Assembly (NCBI RefSeq): GCF_041154485.1
Contig: NZ_AP028669.1
Location: 3,720,001-3,784,000 of the forward strand
Direction: 5' to 3'
Length of the DNA stretch: 64,000 nucleotides
Source: Variovorax sp. V93
GTDB taxonomy: Bacteria > Pseudomonadota > Gammaproteobacteria > Burkholderiales > Burkholderiaceae_C
The translations under genes were made by a program, and so were the position numbers. Below are positions 38,300-47,546 of this stretch, piece by piece (positions within the stretch are counted from its first letter, which is position 1; each line of letters begins with the position of its first letter). The notes under the pieces were generated by a model. It had not been told where the DNA came from. It ran no database searches and worked only from the letters and a program-made list of their open reading frames with translations.

Positions 38300-39403
38300 A
38301 TGCACACCCCCTCCACTGCCGCCACCCGCCATTTCTCGGGCACCTACGCCGAAGCGCGCGCCAAGTTCCTCGATGCCGCGGCAATGCGCGGCGCCGCGGT
38401 CGAATCCTTCGTGCTGCCGACGCATCGCGGCGCGCTCGGCGAGGAACTGGCGACCGACGTGGCGCTGATCGGCACCAGGGATGCGAAGAAGCTGCTGCTC
38501 GTCACCTCGGGCACGCACGGCCCCGAGGGCTTCTGCGGCTCGGGCGCGCAGCTCGCCACGCTGCACGACGCCGACCTGCTGGGCCGGCTCGAACAGGCGG
38601 GCGTGGCGCTGCTGCTGGTGCATGCGGTCAACCCGCACGGCTTTTCGCACCTGCACCGCACCAACGAGGACAACATCGACCTGAACCGCAACCACATCGA
38701 CTTCGGCGCGCCGCTGCCGGTGAATGCGGAGTACGCCGAGGTCGAACCGCTGGTGCTGCCCGCCACCTGGCCGCCGACGCCGGCCGACGATGCCGCCATG
38801 GCCGCCTATGTCGAAAAGCACGGCATGCGCGCTTTCCGCGCAGCCGTCACCCGGGGCCAATACAGCTCGCCCGACGGCCTGTTCTACGGCGGCACCGCGC
38901 CTTCGTGGAGCAACCGCACGATGCGCGCCATTCTCCGCAGCTACGCCGCGTCGGCCACGCACATCGGCTGGATCGACATCCATACCGGCCTCGGTCCCTA
39001 CGGCCACGGCGAGAAGATCTACCCGGGCCGCAATGCGCCGGCCGATCTTGCGCAGGCGCATGCCTGGTGGGGCGCCGACGTGTTCGCGCCCTTTGCCGGC
39101 GATTCGGCCTCGGCCGACGTATCGGGACCGGTGGTCTCCACCGCCTACGACGAGTGCCCCAACGCCAGCATCGCGCCCATGGGCCTGGAGTTCGGCACGC
39201 TGCCCGACGGCGAAGTGCTGACCCGCCTGCGCGCCGACACCTGGCTGCGCCGCCACCCCGAGGCGACCGATGCGCAGAAGCGCGAGATCCGCCAGCAGCT
39301 GCGCGACGCGTTCTACTGCGACAACGACGAATGGAAGGGCATGGTGCTGGGCCAGACGCGCGTGGTGCTGCTGCAGACGCTGCAGGGCCTGCGCAAGGCT
39401 TGA
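38300..39403 (+). CDS. DUF2817/M14-like zinc hydrolase
   Basis: This 367-residue protein belongs to the DUF2817 group related to M14 carboxypeptidases. Zinc ligands are probable in [10 protein letters not shown] (His and Glu) and DIHTGLGP (His). Family members cleave peptides or small amides. GGAG lies five bases before the ATG. It follows the MHS transporter gene and ends four bases before the stop of the convergent crotonase-like gene. The two genes with the divergent LysR look like one catabolic unit: import, then hydrolysis. Confidence 0.85.
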   Translation: MHTPSTAATRHFSGTYAEARAKFLDAAAMRGAAVESFVLPTHRGALGEELATDVALIGTRDAKKLLLVTSGTHGPEGFCGSGAQLATLHDADLLGRLEQAGVALLLVHAVNPHGFSHLHRTNEDNIDLNRNHIDFGAPLPVNAEYAEVEPLVLPATWPPTPADDAAMAAYVEKHGMRAFRAAVTRGQYSSPDGLFYGGTAPSWSNRTMRAILRSYAASATHIGWIDIHTGLGPYGHGEKIYPGRNAPADLAQAHAWWGADVFAPFAGDSASADVSGPVVSTAYDECPNASIAPMGLEFGTLPDGEVLTRLRADTWLRRHPEATDAQKREIRQQLRDAFYCDNDEWKGMVLGQTRVVLLQTLQGLRKA

Positions 39404-39407
39404 CCGA

Positions 39408-40205
39408 TCAGCCGAAGTTCGGTGCGCGCCGTTCGCGCAGCGAGGCCACGCCCTCACGCACGTCGGCGCCCGCGAAGCCCATGAATTCGAGCGCCAGCGA
39501 GGCGTCGAAGGTCGGGCCGGCCTGGCGCAGCCAGTTGTTGAGCGCGTACTTGGTCAGGCGGATCGCACTCTGGCTGCCGGCCGCGAGCCGGTCGGCCACT
39601 TCGTAGGCGCGCGGCAGCAGATCGGCCTCGTCCACCGCGAGCGACACCAGGCCGATGCGCTCGGCCTCCGCGCCGCTCACCGGTTCGCACAGCAGCAGGT
39701 GGTACTTGGCCTTGGCCATGCCGCACAGGAGCGGCCAGACGATGGCTGCGTGGTCGCCCGCCGCCACGCCCAGGCGCGTGTGGCCGTCGACGATCTTCGC
39801 GTCCTTGCTCGCGATGGAAATGTCGGCCAGCAGCCCCGCCACCAGGCCCGCGCCCACGGCCGGGCCGTGCATTGCGCTCACGATGGGCTTGTCGCAGTTG
39901 ATGATGTTGTAGACCAGGTCGCGGGCTTCTTTCCAGACGCGCTGGCGCACCGCGTCGTCGGTGGTCATGTCCTGCACCATGGCCAGGTCGCCGCCGCCCG
40001 AGAAGCCCAGCCCCTCGCCCCTCAGCACCGCACAGCGCACCGTGTCGTCGGCCGCCACGTCGCGCCAGATCTCGGCCAGTTCGCGATGGCCGTCGTGGCC
40101 TGCCGTCGGCAGCTTGCCGTTGGTGGCGCGCATCTGGATGTCGAGCACCGCGCCGTGGGCGCCGCGGCGCGTGATGGCAAGGGTCTGGTAGCGGGAGTAG
40201 TCCAT
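39408..40205 (-). CDS. crotonase-superfamily protein lacking both catalytic glutamates
   Basis: This 265-residue crotonase-fold protein has the CoA-oxyanion segment [13 protein letters not shown] and GPAVGAG. Aligned by eye to enoyl-CoA hydratase, the two catalytic glutamates are replaced: the one in GGGCEL by Val ([11 protein letters not shown]122) and the one in QPE by His (DGHTRLGV, H142). It is therefore unlikely to be a hydratase and could be a decarboxylase, isomerase or dehalogenase of the superfamily. The preceding Asp-rich region and C-terminal trimerisation helices are normal. It is convergent with the M14-like gene. Confidence 0.82.
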   Translation of the reverse strand: MDYSRYQTLAITRRGAHGAVLDIQMRATNGKLPTAGHDGHRELAEIWRDVAADDTVRCAVLRGEGLGFSGGGDLAMVQDMTTDDAVRQRVWKEARDLVYNIINCDKPIVSAMHGPAVGAGLVAGLLADISIASKDAKIVDGHTRLGVAAGDHAAIVWPLLCGMAKAKYHLLLCEPVSGAEAERIGLVSLAVDEADLLPRAYEVADRLAAGSQSAIRLTKYALNNWLRQAGPTFDASLALEFMGFAGADVREGVASLRERRAPNFG

Positions 40206-40263
40206 GGTGTCTCCGCCCCGCATCGCATGCGGGGACTTTCTTTGGCGTCGAAGGACGGGACGC

Positions 40264-40689
40264 CTATTTTCGCGCCGCCACCTCGCGGCAGCGCTGCACA
40301 TTCGCCTCGAAGCGCGGCGCCAGCCCGGGCTCGCAGCCGTCGCTCGCGGGATTGAGCCTGCACATGCCGACGACCACGTAGTCCATCACCGCCTCGGTGC
40401 ACATCGGGTACTTGGCCAGGTCGGGATTGGCCTGCGCCTTGAAGCCCCAGCGCTCCGAGAACTCCACCGTGCGGGCCATCGCGCCGTGGAAGAAGCTGCG
40501 GTCCCTGGCGGCGATGGCAGCCTCCATGCGCGGCAGCTCCTCGTTCAGGTAGCCGACCGAATCCAGTGGGAACGACGCCGGGTCCTGCTGGGCAGCCGCG
40601 AGGGAAGCGGCCAGGACGAGCGGCAAGGCGGCAAGGGTGCGCAGCAGCGAAGAAGGAGCAAAACGCGAAATGGGACGGTGTGGTTGCAT
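40264..40689 (-). CDS. exported protein of unknown function
   Basis: This 141-residue protein has a signal peptide ([33 protein letters not shown], cleavage near AAA-QQ) and a small helical mature domain with four cysteines (MCTEAV, MCRL, DGCEP, QRCREV), suggesting two disulfides. I do not recognise a family. The ATG at 40689 is where the signal peptide begins; earlier in-frame codons are Ser/Arg-rich artefact. It lies 58 bp downstream of the crotonase-like gene's start on the same strand, and is followed upstream by the DUF2164 gene. Confidence 0.65.
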   Translation of the reverse strand: MQPHRPISRFAPSSLLRTLAALPLVLAASLAAAQQDPASFPLDSVGYLNEELPRMEAAIAARDRSFFHGAMARTVEFSERWGFKAQANPDLAKYPMCTEAVMDYVVVGMCRLNPASDGCEPGLAPRFEANVQRCREVAARK

Positions 40690-40762
40690 GGCTTGGGATT
40701 CTGCAACGTTTGGAAGCATCTTTGAACGCCGGACGATGCGTGCGCACGACGCCCGGCGCAGG

Positions 40763-41035
40763 CTACCGGCTCTTTTTCTGCCGTTCGAACTTGCGCCAGT
40801 ACTGGAACTCGTCCTCGTGCACTTCGAGATCGACCTCCGAGATGCGCGACTGCAGCCGCTCCTGCACGTCGGCCACGGCCTTGTTGTAGACGATGGGGCC
40901 GACCTCTTCAAGAAAGAAGCCGAGCAGCGCGCCGGCCGCGATGTTGCCGATCTTTTCTTCCATGTTCTCGTTGAAGTAGCGCTCGATCGACGCGATCGCC
41001 TGCTGGCGGGCTTCCTTGGAGATCTCGATGGTCAT
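40763..41035 (-). CDS. DUF2164 family protein
   Basis: This 90-residue acidic, mostly helical protein begins MTIEISKEARQQAIASIERYFNEN and matches the DUF2164 family, whose function is unknown. It contains no cysteines and no obvious catalytic residues. It is divergent from the beta-propeller lipoprotein gene with about 100 bp between. An in-frame ATG at 41080 would add a Pro/Ala/Arg tail, so the shorter start is used. Confidence 0.85.
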   Translation of the reverse strand: MTIEISKEARQQAIASIERYFNENMEEKIGNIAAGALLGFFLEEVGPIVYNKAVADVQERLQSRISEVDLEVHEDEFQYWRKFERQKKSR

Positions 41036-41136
41036 GCGTGCCGCTCTCGATGGTGGATCGATCGATTGTGCCGCTACCATGCGCTGCGGGCGCCTGCGGC
41101 CCGCCGCACAAAGACCTACAACACGGAGACCGCCTC

Positions 41137-42324
41137 ATGAAATTCCATCCAGCCGGACTGGCCGCGCTTGCCCTGGCCGCCCTCACGGGCTGCACGAACC
41201 TGACCCCCACCGTGCCCCAGCGCCAGCTGATGCTGGTGGCCAACGACGAGAAGCAGTCGTGGAGCGACGCCGGCGCCGTGATCCTCGCGCCGATGGGGCG
41301 CGACACGGTGCAGGTGCTGGACATCGGCACCGATCCGCTGGCGCCCAGGTTGGTCGGCAGCCTGCAGCTGGACAACACCATCGCCGGCCCGCCCGTCAAC
41401 CTCGCGATCACCCCCGGCGAAACGCTGGCGCTGGTGGCCAATTCGCTCAACGTGGTGGAAGAGAACGGCATCCGCAGGCAGGTGCCCGACAACCGCCTCT
41501 TCGTGCTCGACCTGAGCACCGCCCCGCCCCGGCTGCTCGACACGCTCACCGTGGGCAAGCAGCCCTCGGGCCTGTCGATCAGCCGCGCCGGCAACCTCGC
41601 GCTGGTGGCCAACCGCGCCGACAACTCGGTCAGCGTGCTGCGCATCGCGGGCAAGCAGGTGACGCTGATCGACACCGTCGCCATGGGCGATTCGGTGGCG
41701 CACGTGCGCTTCACGCCCGACGGCAAGCGCGCGCTGGCGGCCAAGTTCACCAGCCACAAGATCGCGCTGCTCGAGGTGAACGGCGAGAAGGTCAGCTACA
41801 ACAAGGTCGACCTCGCGGCCGGCCTCTGGCCCTACAACGTCGACGTGACGCCCGACGGCAAGCTCGCGCTCACGGCCGACAACGGCAGCTCGGGCGCCTC
41901 CGACGGGCAGGTCGACACGGTGAGCGTGATCGACCTCGAAGCGGCGCCGCCGCGCGTGGTCGACAAGGTGGTGGTCGGCGACGGGCCCGAGGGCCTGGCC
42001 GTGAGCCCGACCGGCAAGCATGCGGTGGCCGTGATCCTGCGCGGCAGCAACTCGGCGAAGAACGCCTACTTCTACAACCGCAACGGCTCGGTGGTGCTGC
42101 TGAAGATCGATGGCAAGAAGGTCACGCGCGCCAACGAGGTGGTGGTGCGCGGCCTGCCCGAAGGCGCCGTGTGGAGCGCCGACGGCAAGTACCTCTACGT
42201 GGGCAACTTCATCGACCAGGACATCACGATCCTGCGCGTGGACGGCGACACGCTGGTGCCCACGGGCAAGTCGTTCCCGCTGCAGGGCCATCCGGCGGCA
42301 ATGCGCGGGACAATGTCGCACTGA
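41137..42324 (+). CDS. beta-propeller (YncE/lactonase-like) lipoprotein
   Basis: This 395-residue protein has a lipoprotein signal with lipobox LTGC (C19) and repeated NHL/YncE-type blades, each with a motif like GLSISRAGNLALVANRAD, VDVTPDGKLALTADNGSS or GLAVSPTGKHAVAVILRG. These form a seven-bladed propeller. YncE-like proteins bind DNA or act in envelope or metal-related roles. Lactonase activity would need a metal site that is not evident. The start follows acGGAGaccgcctc. The protein is probably outer-membrane or periplasmic. Confidence 0.86.
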   Translation: MKFHPAGLAALALAALTGCTNLTPTVPQRQLMLVANDEKQSWSDAGAVILAPMGRDTVQVLDIGTDPLAPRLVGSLQLDNTIAGPPVNLAITPGETLALVANSLNVVEENGIRRQVPDNRLFVLDLSTAPPRLLDTLTVGKQPSGLSISRAGNLALVANRADNSVSVLRIAGKQVTLIDTVAMGDSVAHVRFTPDGKRALAAKFTSHKIALLEVNGEKVSYNKVDLAAGLWPYNVDVTPDGKLALTADNGSSGASDGQVDTVSVIDLEAAPPRVVDKVVVGDGPEGLAVSPTGKHAVAVILRGSNSAKNAYFYNRNGSVVLLKIDGKKVTRANEVVVRGLPEGAVWSADGKYLYVGNFIDQDITILRVDGDTLVPTGKSFPLQGHPAAMRGTMSH

Positions 42325-42354
42325 CGCAACCCACCATTCCCAAGCGAAGAAGCC

Positions 42355-42558
42355 ATGGCGCAACCCAAACGACAACTCCGCACGCTCGAGCGCGGCATTC
42401 TCTGCCTCGTGATCGGCGCCGCCGTCCTGCTGGCGCCGCGCTTCCTGCAGGGCACGCGCTGGTTCGAGATGGTGGCCGGTGCGTACCTGGTCGGCTGGTT
42501 CGCGCTGGTGCTGGGCGTGGCGCTGGTGGCGGTCGGGCTGTTCCAGCGCGGCAAATAG
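42355..42558 (+). CDS. small two-helix membrane protein
   Basis: This 67-residue protein has two transmembrane helices (about residues 13-30 and 42-62) and a basic start (MAQPKRQLRTLERG), and no family is recognised. It follows the propeller lipoprotein gene with a 30-bp gap, with AAGAAG before its ATG, and ends 34 bp before the stop of a convergent DUF808 gene. A real gene is likely from its hydrophobic pattern and codon use, but function is unknown. Confidence 0.7.
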   Translation: MAQPKRQLRTLERGILCLVIGAAVLLAPRFLQGTRWFEMVAGAYLVGWFALVLGVALVAVGLFQRGK

Positions 42559-42592
42559 AGCGGCAACGGGCCGGCCCTGCAGCCGGCGGGGC

Positions 42593-43501
42593 TCAGCCCT
42601 TCTTGCCGCGCAGCTTGCCGGCGAGTTCCACGCACGCCAGCACGATGGCGCCCGCCACGATGCCGATGCCCGCATTCACCCCCATCGACCCGAGCGCGCC
42701 GAACACGCCGCCGGTGGCCTTGGCCCAGTCTTCCACGGCATGGCCGAGGGCCGGCACGCCGTGCACCAGGATGCCGCCGCCCACCAGGAACATGGCCGCG
42801 GTGCCGGCCACCGACAGCGCCTTCATGAGCCAGGGCGCGGCCGCGAGAATGCCGCGGCCCAGGGCCTGCGCGGCCTTGCCCGCCTGCCGGCTCAGGTAGA
42901 GGCCCGCGTCGTCGAGCTTCACGATGCCGGCCACCAGGCCGTAGACGCCGATGGTCATGACCAGCGCAATGCCCGCGAGCACGGTGAACTGCGTGACAAA
43001 GGACTGGCCCTGCACGGTGCCCAGCGTGATGGCGATGATCTCGGCCGACAGAATGAAGTCGGTGCGCACCGCGCCCTTGATCTTGTCCTTCTCGGCCGCC
43101 ACCACGTCGACGGCCTCGTCGGCCACCGCGCGCTCGTGGCGCGCGGTGTCGGCCTCGTGCTCCTGCTTGTGCAGGAACTTGTGGGCGAGCTTCTCGAAAC
43201 CCTCGAAGCAAAGAAAGGCACCGCCCACCATCAGCAGCGGCGTGACCAGCCAGGGCAGCCAGGTGCCGATGGCCAACGCCGCGGGCACCAGGATGAGCTT
43301 GTTGACGAACGAGCCCTTGCACACCGCCCAGACCACCGGCAGCTCGCGGTCGGCCTTGACGCCCGAGACCTGCTGCGCATTGAGCGCAAGGTCGTCGCCG
43401 AGCACGCCGGCCGTCTTCTTGGCGGCCACCTTGGTGAGGACCGAGACGTCGTCCAGGACGGTGGCGATGTCGTCGAGCAGCAGAAGCAGGCTGGTGGCCA
43501 T
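42593..43501 (-). CDS. DUF808 (YedI-like) inner-membrane protein
   Basis: This 302-residue protein of the DUF808 family starts with MATSLLLLLDDIATVLDDVSVL, diagnostic of the group, and has several membrane helices with a central charged region (EKLAHKFLHKQEHEADTARHERAVADEAVDVVAAEKDKIKG cut short here; about residues 104-145). The C-terminus has a lysine-rich tail. Homologues in E. coli (YedI) have no known function. It lies alone on the minus strand, convergent with the small membrane protein gene. The start at 43501 gives the canonical N-terminus. Confidence 0.88.
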   Translation of the reverse strand: MATSLLLLLDDIATVLDDVSVLTKVAAKKTAGVLGDDLALNAQQVSGVKADRELPVVWAVCKGSFVNKLILVPAALAIGTWLPWLVTPLLMVGGAFLCFEGFEKLAHKFLHKQEHEADTARHERAVADEAVDVVAAEKDKIKGAVRTDFILSAEIIAITLGTVQGQSFVTQFTVLAGIALVMTIGVYGLVAGIVKLDDAGLYLSRQAGKAAQALGRGILAAAPWLMKALSVAGTAAMFLVGGGILVHGVPALGHAVEDWAKATGGVFGALGSMGVNAGIGIVAGAIVLACVELAGKLRGKKG

Positions 43502-43601
43502 GGCAAGGGTCGGTGTGGGGAAAAAAGAAGCGGCGAGCTTAGCCGCAACCGCGGCGCGCGCCGGCAATACCCGTACGCGGGCGGCCGTCGGGCGTCAGGC
43601 T

Positions 43602-44120
43602 TCAGGCGACGCTGCGCTTGAGGCGGATCTCTTCGACCCGCACGGTGCCCAGCGCGGTGGTCTTGGCGGTCTTCATTTCGCGCTTGAAGCCGGCGAGTTC
43701 GAAGAAGCGCATGGCGCGGTCGTTGCGGATGGGCACCCAGGCCGTGACCGTGGTGCAGCCTTCTTCCTCGAGGCCTTCGCGCGCGGCGTCCCAGAGGGCG
43801 ACGCCGATGCCCTGGCCCCAATGCTCGGGCTTGACGTACAGGGCCCAGATCTCGCCCGTGGTGGACGGTGTCTTGGGGTCGCGCGAGCGGTCGAAGCCGA
43901 CAAAGCCGACGATTTCTCCGGCCTGCACCGCCACCTGCACCTGCGGCTCGCTGAACTCGATGGCTTCGCGCCATTTGGCTTCGCGCGAGGCGGGAGCCAG
44001 CACGCGCAGCTCTTCTTCGGGCAGGATGCCTTCGTAGGCAGCCTTGGCGGCCAGGGCATGGACTTCGGCGACGGCCTTGGCGTCGCGCATGGTGGCGGGG
44101 CGAACTTCGTGATCTGACAT
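43602..44120 (-). CDS. GNAT-family N-acetyltransferase
   Basis: This 172-residue acetyl-CoA-dependent transferase has the GNAT motif A ([20 protein letters not shown]), with the CoA pyrophosphate loop Q-x-x-G-x-G, and the typical closing strand ELAGFKREM. The substrate may be an amine, amino acid or protein. It is divergent from a chain of small genes beginning at 44214. The ATG at 44120 follows a purine stretch; an upstream in-frame ATG at 44162 would add [14 protein letters not shown], which is less likely. Confidence 0.9.
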   Translation of the reverse strand: MSDHEVRPATMRDAKAVAEVHALAAKAAYEGILPEEELRVLAPASREAKWREAIEFSEPQVQVAVQAGEIVGFVGFDRSRDPKTPSTTGEIWALYVKPEHWGQGIGVALWDAAREGLEEEGCTTVTAWVPIRNDRAMRFFELAGFKREMKTAKTTALGTVRVEEIRLKRSVA

Positions 44121-44213
44121 GGATGCGGGGAAATCAAAAGGAACTGCGTATTGTCGCCGCACCGCTAAACTGCCCGCTACTACGCCGCATACGCAGCATC
44201 AAAAGGAGTCGAT

Positions 44214-44363
44214 ATGGCCAAGGGTCAACAGCGCGCAAACAAGGAAGCCAAGAAACCGAAGAAGGACACTTCGCCGCCCAAGCCGGTGGGCACCGGCGGC
44301 ATCGAACCCGTGCGCACGATCACCACGGCGGTGATCCCGCGCGGCAAGCTCAAGAACAAGTGA
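44214..44363 (+). CDS. conserved-looking basic small protein (49 aa)
   Basis: This short gene encodes a basic Lys/Pro-rich protein beginning [18 protein letters not shown] and ending RGKLKNK. A strong AAGGAG lies seven bases upstream. The stop codon is shared with the start of the next gene (GTGA), a sign of translational coupling. The charge suggests nucleic-acid or ribosome binding, but no family is recognised. It is too short for routine gene finders. Confidence 0.7.
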   Translation: MAKGQQRANKEAKKPKKDTSPPKPVGTGGIEPVRTITTAVIPRGKLKNK

Positions 44364-44668
44364 CCGACGAGGCCCCCGCCGGGCCGGCCTCGGCGCCCGC
44401 CAAGCCGGCCCAGCCCCGCAATCCGCTGCACGGGCTCACGCTCGAGGCCATCGTCACGGCGCTGGCCGATCACTACGGCTGGGAGCGGCTCGGCGAACTC
44501 GTTCCGATCCGCTGCTTCGCCATCGACCCGAGCGTGGGCTCCAGCCTCAAGTTCCTGCGCAAGACGCCATGGGCGCGCGAGAAGGTCGAAAGCCTCTATC
44601 TCTTCATGCTGCGCGAACAGCGCCGCGAGCAGCAGCAGCAGCAGCAACCACAGCCTCCGCAGCGATGA
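44360..44668 (+). CDS. VF530/DUF2132 DNA-binding family protein
   Basis: This 102-residue protein starts at GTG (overlapping the previous stop) and contains the VF530 domain [21 protein letters not shown]...[28 protein letters not shown], which is conserved across many bacteria. Its function is poorly known; structural studies describe a compact helical DNA-binding-type fold. The C-terminus has a run of six glutamines from a CAG tract (44630-44647) that could vary in length. Its stop overlaps the ferredoxin ATG (ATGA). Confidence 0.88.
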   Translation: MTDEAPAGPASAPAKPAQPRNPLHGLTLEAIVTALADHYGWERLGELVPIRCFAIDPSVGSSLKFLRKTPWAREKVESLYLFMLREQRREQQQQQQPQPPQR

Positions 44669-44946
44669 GGGTCCGGCTCGAACCGTCGGGCCTCGGCTTC
44701 GACGCCGAGGCCGGCACCACGCTGCTGAAATCGGCCGAGGCGGCCGGCATCGAGATGCCGAGCTCCTGCCGCAACGGCACCTGCCGCACCTGCATCTGCC
44801 AGCTGGTGTCGGGCTCCATCCGCCACATCATCGAATGGCCCGGCCTGAGCGCCGAGGAAAAGGCCGAGGGCTGGATCCTGCCCTGCGTGGCCGAGGCGCA
44901 GAGCGACCTCACGATCGATGCGCCCCTGGCGTTTTCGGTCTTCTGA
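44665..44946 (+). CDS. 2Fe-2S ferredoxin
   Basis: This 93-residue plant-type ferredoxin has cluster ligands C35, C40, C43 (CRNGTCRTC) and C74 (ILPCVAEA). It is an electron carrier, and its redox partner is not apparent. It is the third gene in the overlapping small-gene chain 44214-44946, so its expression is tied to a VF530 protein and a basic 49-residue protein. An in-frame ATG upstream at 44569 lies inside the VF530 gene and gives a non-homologous tail, so 44665 is used. Confidence 0.92.
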   Translation: MRVRLEPSGLGFDAEAGTTLLKSAEAAGIEMPSSCRNGTCRTCICQLVSGSIRHIIEWPGLSAEEKAEGWILPCVAEAQSDLTIDAPLAFSVF

Positions 44947-44964
44947 CCGCCGCGGCGCTGCGCT

Positions 44965-46233
44965 CTACTTGGCCGCCGCGGGCATCGCGACCACCAGCCG
45001 GTCCCGCTGCGCCAGCGAGGGGAACAGCTTGAACCAGCCCAGCGCCACCATCATGGTTCCGACGCCGCCCACCACCACCGAGCCCACCGGGCCGAGCAGC
45101 GCCGCCGTGGCGCCCGACTCGAATTCGCCCAGCTGGTTGCTCGCGCCGATGAAGATCGAATTGACCGCGCTCACCCGCCCGCGCATCGCATCGGGCGTCT
45201 CGAGCTGGACCAGGGTCTGGCGGATCACCACGTTGACCATGTCGGCCCCGCCGGACACGGCCAGCGCAACCAGGGAAACGATGAAGCTGCGCGAAATGCC
45301 GAACACCACCATGCAGAGCCCGAAGAGCCCGACGGCCATCAGCAGCGTGCGGCCAATGTTGCGCTCGATGGGCCGGCGCGTGAGCGCGATCGACATCACC
45401 AGCGCGCCCACCGCCGGCGCTCCGCGCAGCAGGCCGAGCCCCCAAGGCCCCGTGTGCAGGATGTCCTTGGCGTAGATCGGCAGCAGCGCCACCGCGCCGC
45501 CCAGCAGCACCGCGAAGAGATCGAGCGAGACGGCACCGAGCACCGGCTTGCGCTTCCAGATGAAATCGACGCCCGCGAACACCGTGGCCAGCGTGACCGG
45601 CTCGCGCGCGGCCGGCGTGTAGGCATAGCGCAGCCGCAACACCAGCGCGCAGGCCACCGCGAAGCACAGCACGCTGGCGCCATACACCACCGCCATGCCG
45701 GCCACGAACAGCAGGCCGCCGAGCGCCGGCCCGCCGATGATCGCGCCCTGCATGCCGGCCGAACTGAAAGCCATGGCGCGCGGCAGCATGGCGGGCGGCA
45801 CCAGCAATGGCGTCAGCGCCTGCTGCGCCGGCATCTGGAAGGCCCGCACCGCGCCCAGCACCAGCGACAGCCCCAGCAGCAGGCCGCGCGTGTCGAAGCG
45901 CTGCACCACCGCGAGCAGCAGCACCAGCGCCACCAGCCCCTGCACCGCAAAACAGGCCGCCACGATGCGGCCGCGATGGTGGCGGTCGACCACATGGCCG
46001 GCCAGCAGCGCGAGCAGCAAGGCAGGCACGAACTGGTAGAGGCCCACGAGCCCGAGGTCCCAGGCGCTGCCGGTGAGCTCGTACATGTGCCAGCCGATGG
46101 CCACCAGCAGCATTTGCGAGGCCGCCGTGCCGAACAGCCGCGCCACCCACATCTGCATGAACGCGCGCTCGCGCCGGAGTTCGGTGAAGCCCGGGGAAAC
46201 GGGAGCGGGAACGGGGGAGGCAGGGCCGGACAT
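44965..46233 (-). CDS. MFS transporter, EntS/DHA3-like
   Basis: This 422-residue twelve-helix major facilitator protein has the motif GHVVDRHHRGRIV in the 2-3 loop, as in the EntS/MFS_3 (DHA3) group that exports siderophores or drugs. The N-terminus before helix 1 is proline-rich. The start at 46233 gives MSGPASPVPAPVSP, preferred over an in-frame ATG at 46284. No siderophore genes are nearby, so the substrate remains open. It is convergent with the ferredoxin gene, 18 bp from its stop. Confidence 0.9.
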   Translation of the reverse strand: MSGPASPVPAPVSPGFTELRRERAFMQMWVARLFGTAASQMLLVAIGWHMYELTGSAWDLGLVGLYQFVPALLLALLAGHVVDRHHRGRIVAACFAVQGLVALVLLLAVVQRFDTRGLLLGLSLVLGAVRAFQMPAQQALTPLLVPPAMLPRAMAFSSAGMQGAIIGGPALGGLLFVAGMAVVYGASVLCFAVACALVLRLRYAYTPAAREPVTLATVFAGVDFIWKRKPVLGAVSLDLFAVLLGGAVALLPIYAKDILHTGPWGLGLLRGAPAVGALVMSIALTRRPIERNIGRTLLMAVGLFGLCMVVFGISRSFIVSLVALAVSGGADMVNVVIRQTLVQLETPDAMRGRVSAVNSIFIGASNQLGEFESGATAALLGPVGSVVVGGVGTMMVALGWFKLFPSLAQRDRLVVAMPAAAK

Positions 46234-46331
46234 CTGCTCGAGGATAGCCGAGGCTTCATGAGCTTCGCATGAGCGCAGCGCCAAGGTGCAGCAGTGAACG
46301 CGGGCTCTGCTCCCTACACTCCCGTCTACCT

Positions 46332-47012
46332 ATGCCGGACATCGACCTCATCCACGAAGACGCCCACCTGCTGGTTCTGAACAAGCCCGCCGGCCTGCTC
46401 TGCGTGCCCGGGCGCGGCGAAGACAAGCAGGACTGCCTGAGCGCGCGCGCCATGCGGCGCTGGCCCGACGCGCTGGTCGTGCACCGGCTCGACATGGCGA
46501 CCAGCGGCCTGGTGCTGATGGCGCGCGGCGCCGCCATGCAGCGGGCGCTCGGTGACGCCTTTGCCGAGCGCCGCGTGCACAAGCGCTACGAGGCCATCGT
46601 GGACGGCGCGCTGCCGGTGCAGGAGGAATGGTCGGTCATCGATGCGCCGCTGATGGCCGACTGGCCCAACCGTCCACTGCAGAAGGTGGACCCGGCCGGC
46701 AAGCCCAGCCTCACGCGCTGGCGTGCGCTGTCTTCGTCTTCAGCGCCGGATGGAAAGACCGAGGCCACGCACCTGCTGCTGGAGCCGCTCACGGGGCGCT
46801 CGCATCAATTGCGCGTGCACCTGCTGTCGATCGGCCATCCGATCCTGGGGGATGCGCTCTACGGCGACGCCGATGTCCGGGCGCGTGCACCGCGCCTGCT
46901 GTTGCACGCCAGCGAACTGGGTTTCGTGCACCCCGTCACGCAGCAGGCCCTTTGCCTGCGGAGTCCGCCGGACTTCTTCTTCGGCGTCTCTTTTTTTACA
47001 GCCCGCCCTTGA
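46332..47012 (+). CDS. RluA-family pseudouridine synthase
   Basis: This 226-residue enzyme converts uridine to pseudouridine in rRNA or tRNA. The catalytic loop HRLDMATSGLVL (D54) and the RVHKRYEAIV and GRSHQLRVHL motifs are complete. It lacks the N-terminal S4 domain, as in RluA, which acts on 23S U746 and tRNA U32; this is the most likely but unproven specificity. The ATG at 46332 is the natural start. Its last 17 bases overlap the convergent universal-stress gene. Confidence 0.93.
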   Translation: MPDIDLIHEDAHLLVLNKPAGLLCVPGRGEDKQDCLSARAMRRWPDALVVHRLDMATSGLVLMARGAAMQRALGDAFAERRVHKRYEAIVDGALPVQEEWSVIDAPLMADWPNRPLQKVDPAGKPSLTRWRALSSSSAPDGKTEATHLLLEPLTGRSHQLRVHLLSIGHPILGDALYGDADVRARAPRLLLHASELGFVHPVTQQALCLRSPPDFFFGVSFFTARP

Positions 47013-47439
47013 CCACGAGCACCGGCATCGGCGCGTCCTGCAGCACGCGCTGCGTGACGCTGCCCAGCAGCAGCTTCTCGATGCCGCTGCGCCCGTGCGA
47101 GCCCATCACGATCAGGTCAGCCGCGATGGCGATGGCGGTGTCGACGATGCCTTCGTGCACCACGTGGCCGTCGATCACGCGCTGGTCGCTGTGCAGGCCT
47201 TCGGCGGCGAGCGCCGCCACGCCGCGCGCGAGCGCCGCATTCGCGCTCGCGGTGGCCGCGGCCAGGTATTCGTTCTGGCCCAGCGCGTAGTCCGCACCCA
47301 CGCCGATGAAGGGATAGTTGTCGATCACGTGGATCAACGTGATGCGGCTTCCGAACGCCAGCGCCAGGCCGCTGGCCTTGCTGACCGCGAGCATGGAAGT
47401 TTCGGAGCCGTCGATCGGAACCAGGATGTGATTGAACAT
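46996..47439 (-). CDS. universal stress protein
   Basis: This 147-residue UspA-fold protein has the ATP-binding signature MGSHGRSGIEKLLLGSVTQ (G2xG9xGS type), implying ATP binding like MJ0577. The start at 47439 (MFNHILVPIDGS) follows GTGAGG; an upstream ATG at 47451 would add four residues and cannot be excluded. Stress-induced expression is expected but no promoter was identified. It overlaps the pseudouridine synthase gene tail to tail. Confidence 0.93.
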   Translation of the reverse strand: MFNHILVPIDGSETSMLAVSKASGLALAFGSRITLIHVIDNYPFIGVGADYALGQNEYLAAATASANAALARGVAALAAEGLHSDQRVIDGHVVHEGIVDTAIAIAADLIVMGSHGRSGIEKLLLGSVTQRVLQDAPMPVLVVKGGL

Positions 47440-47546
47440 GGCGGACCTCACTTTTTCGTTCGCGGACAGGCGCGGCTCGCAACCGGGCCGGGCCCCGAAT
47501 TTAACCTCTGCGCCGGGCGATGGCTGTAGGACTCAAGCCAGCGGGA

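Noticed and set aside
44630..44647. CAG tract as a possible phase-variable switch
   Set aside because: A triplet tract in frame changes only glutamine number, so it cannot switch the reading frame; noted as possible length variation only.
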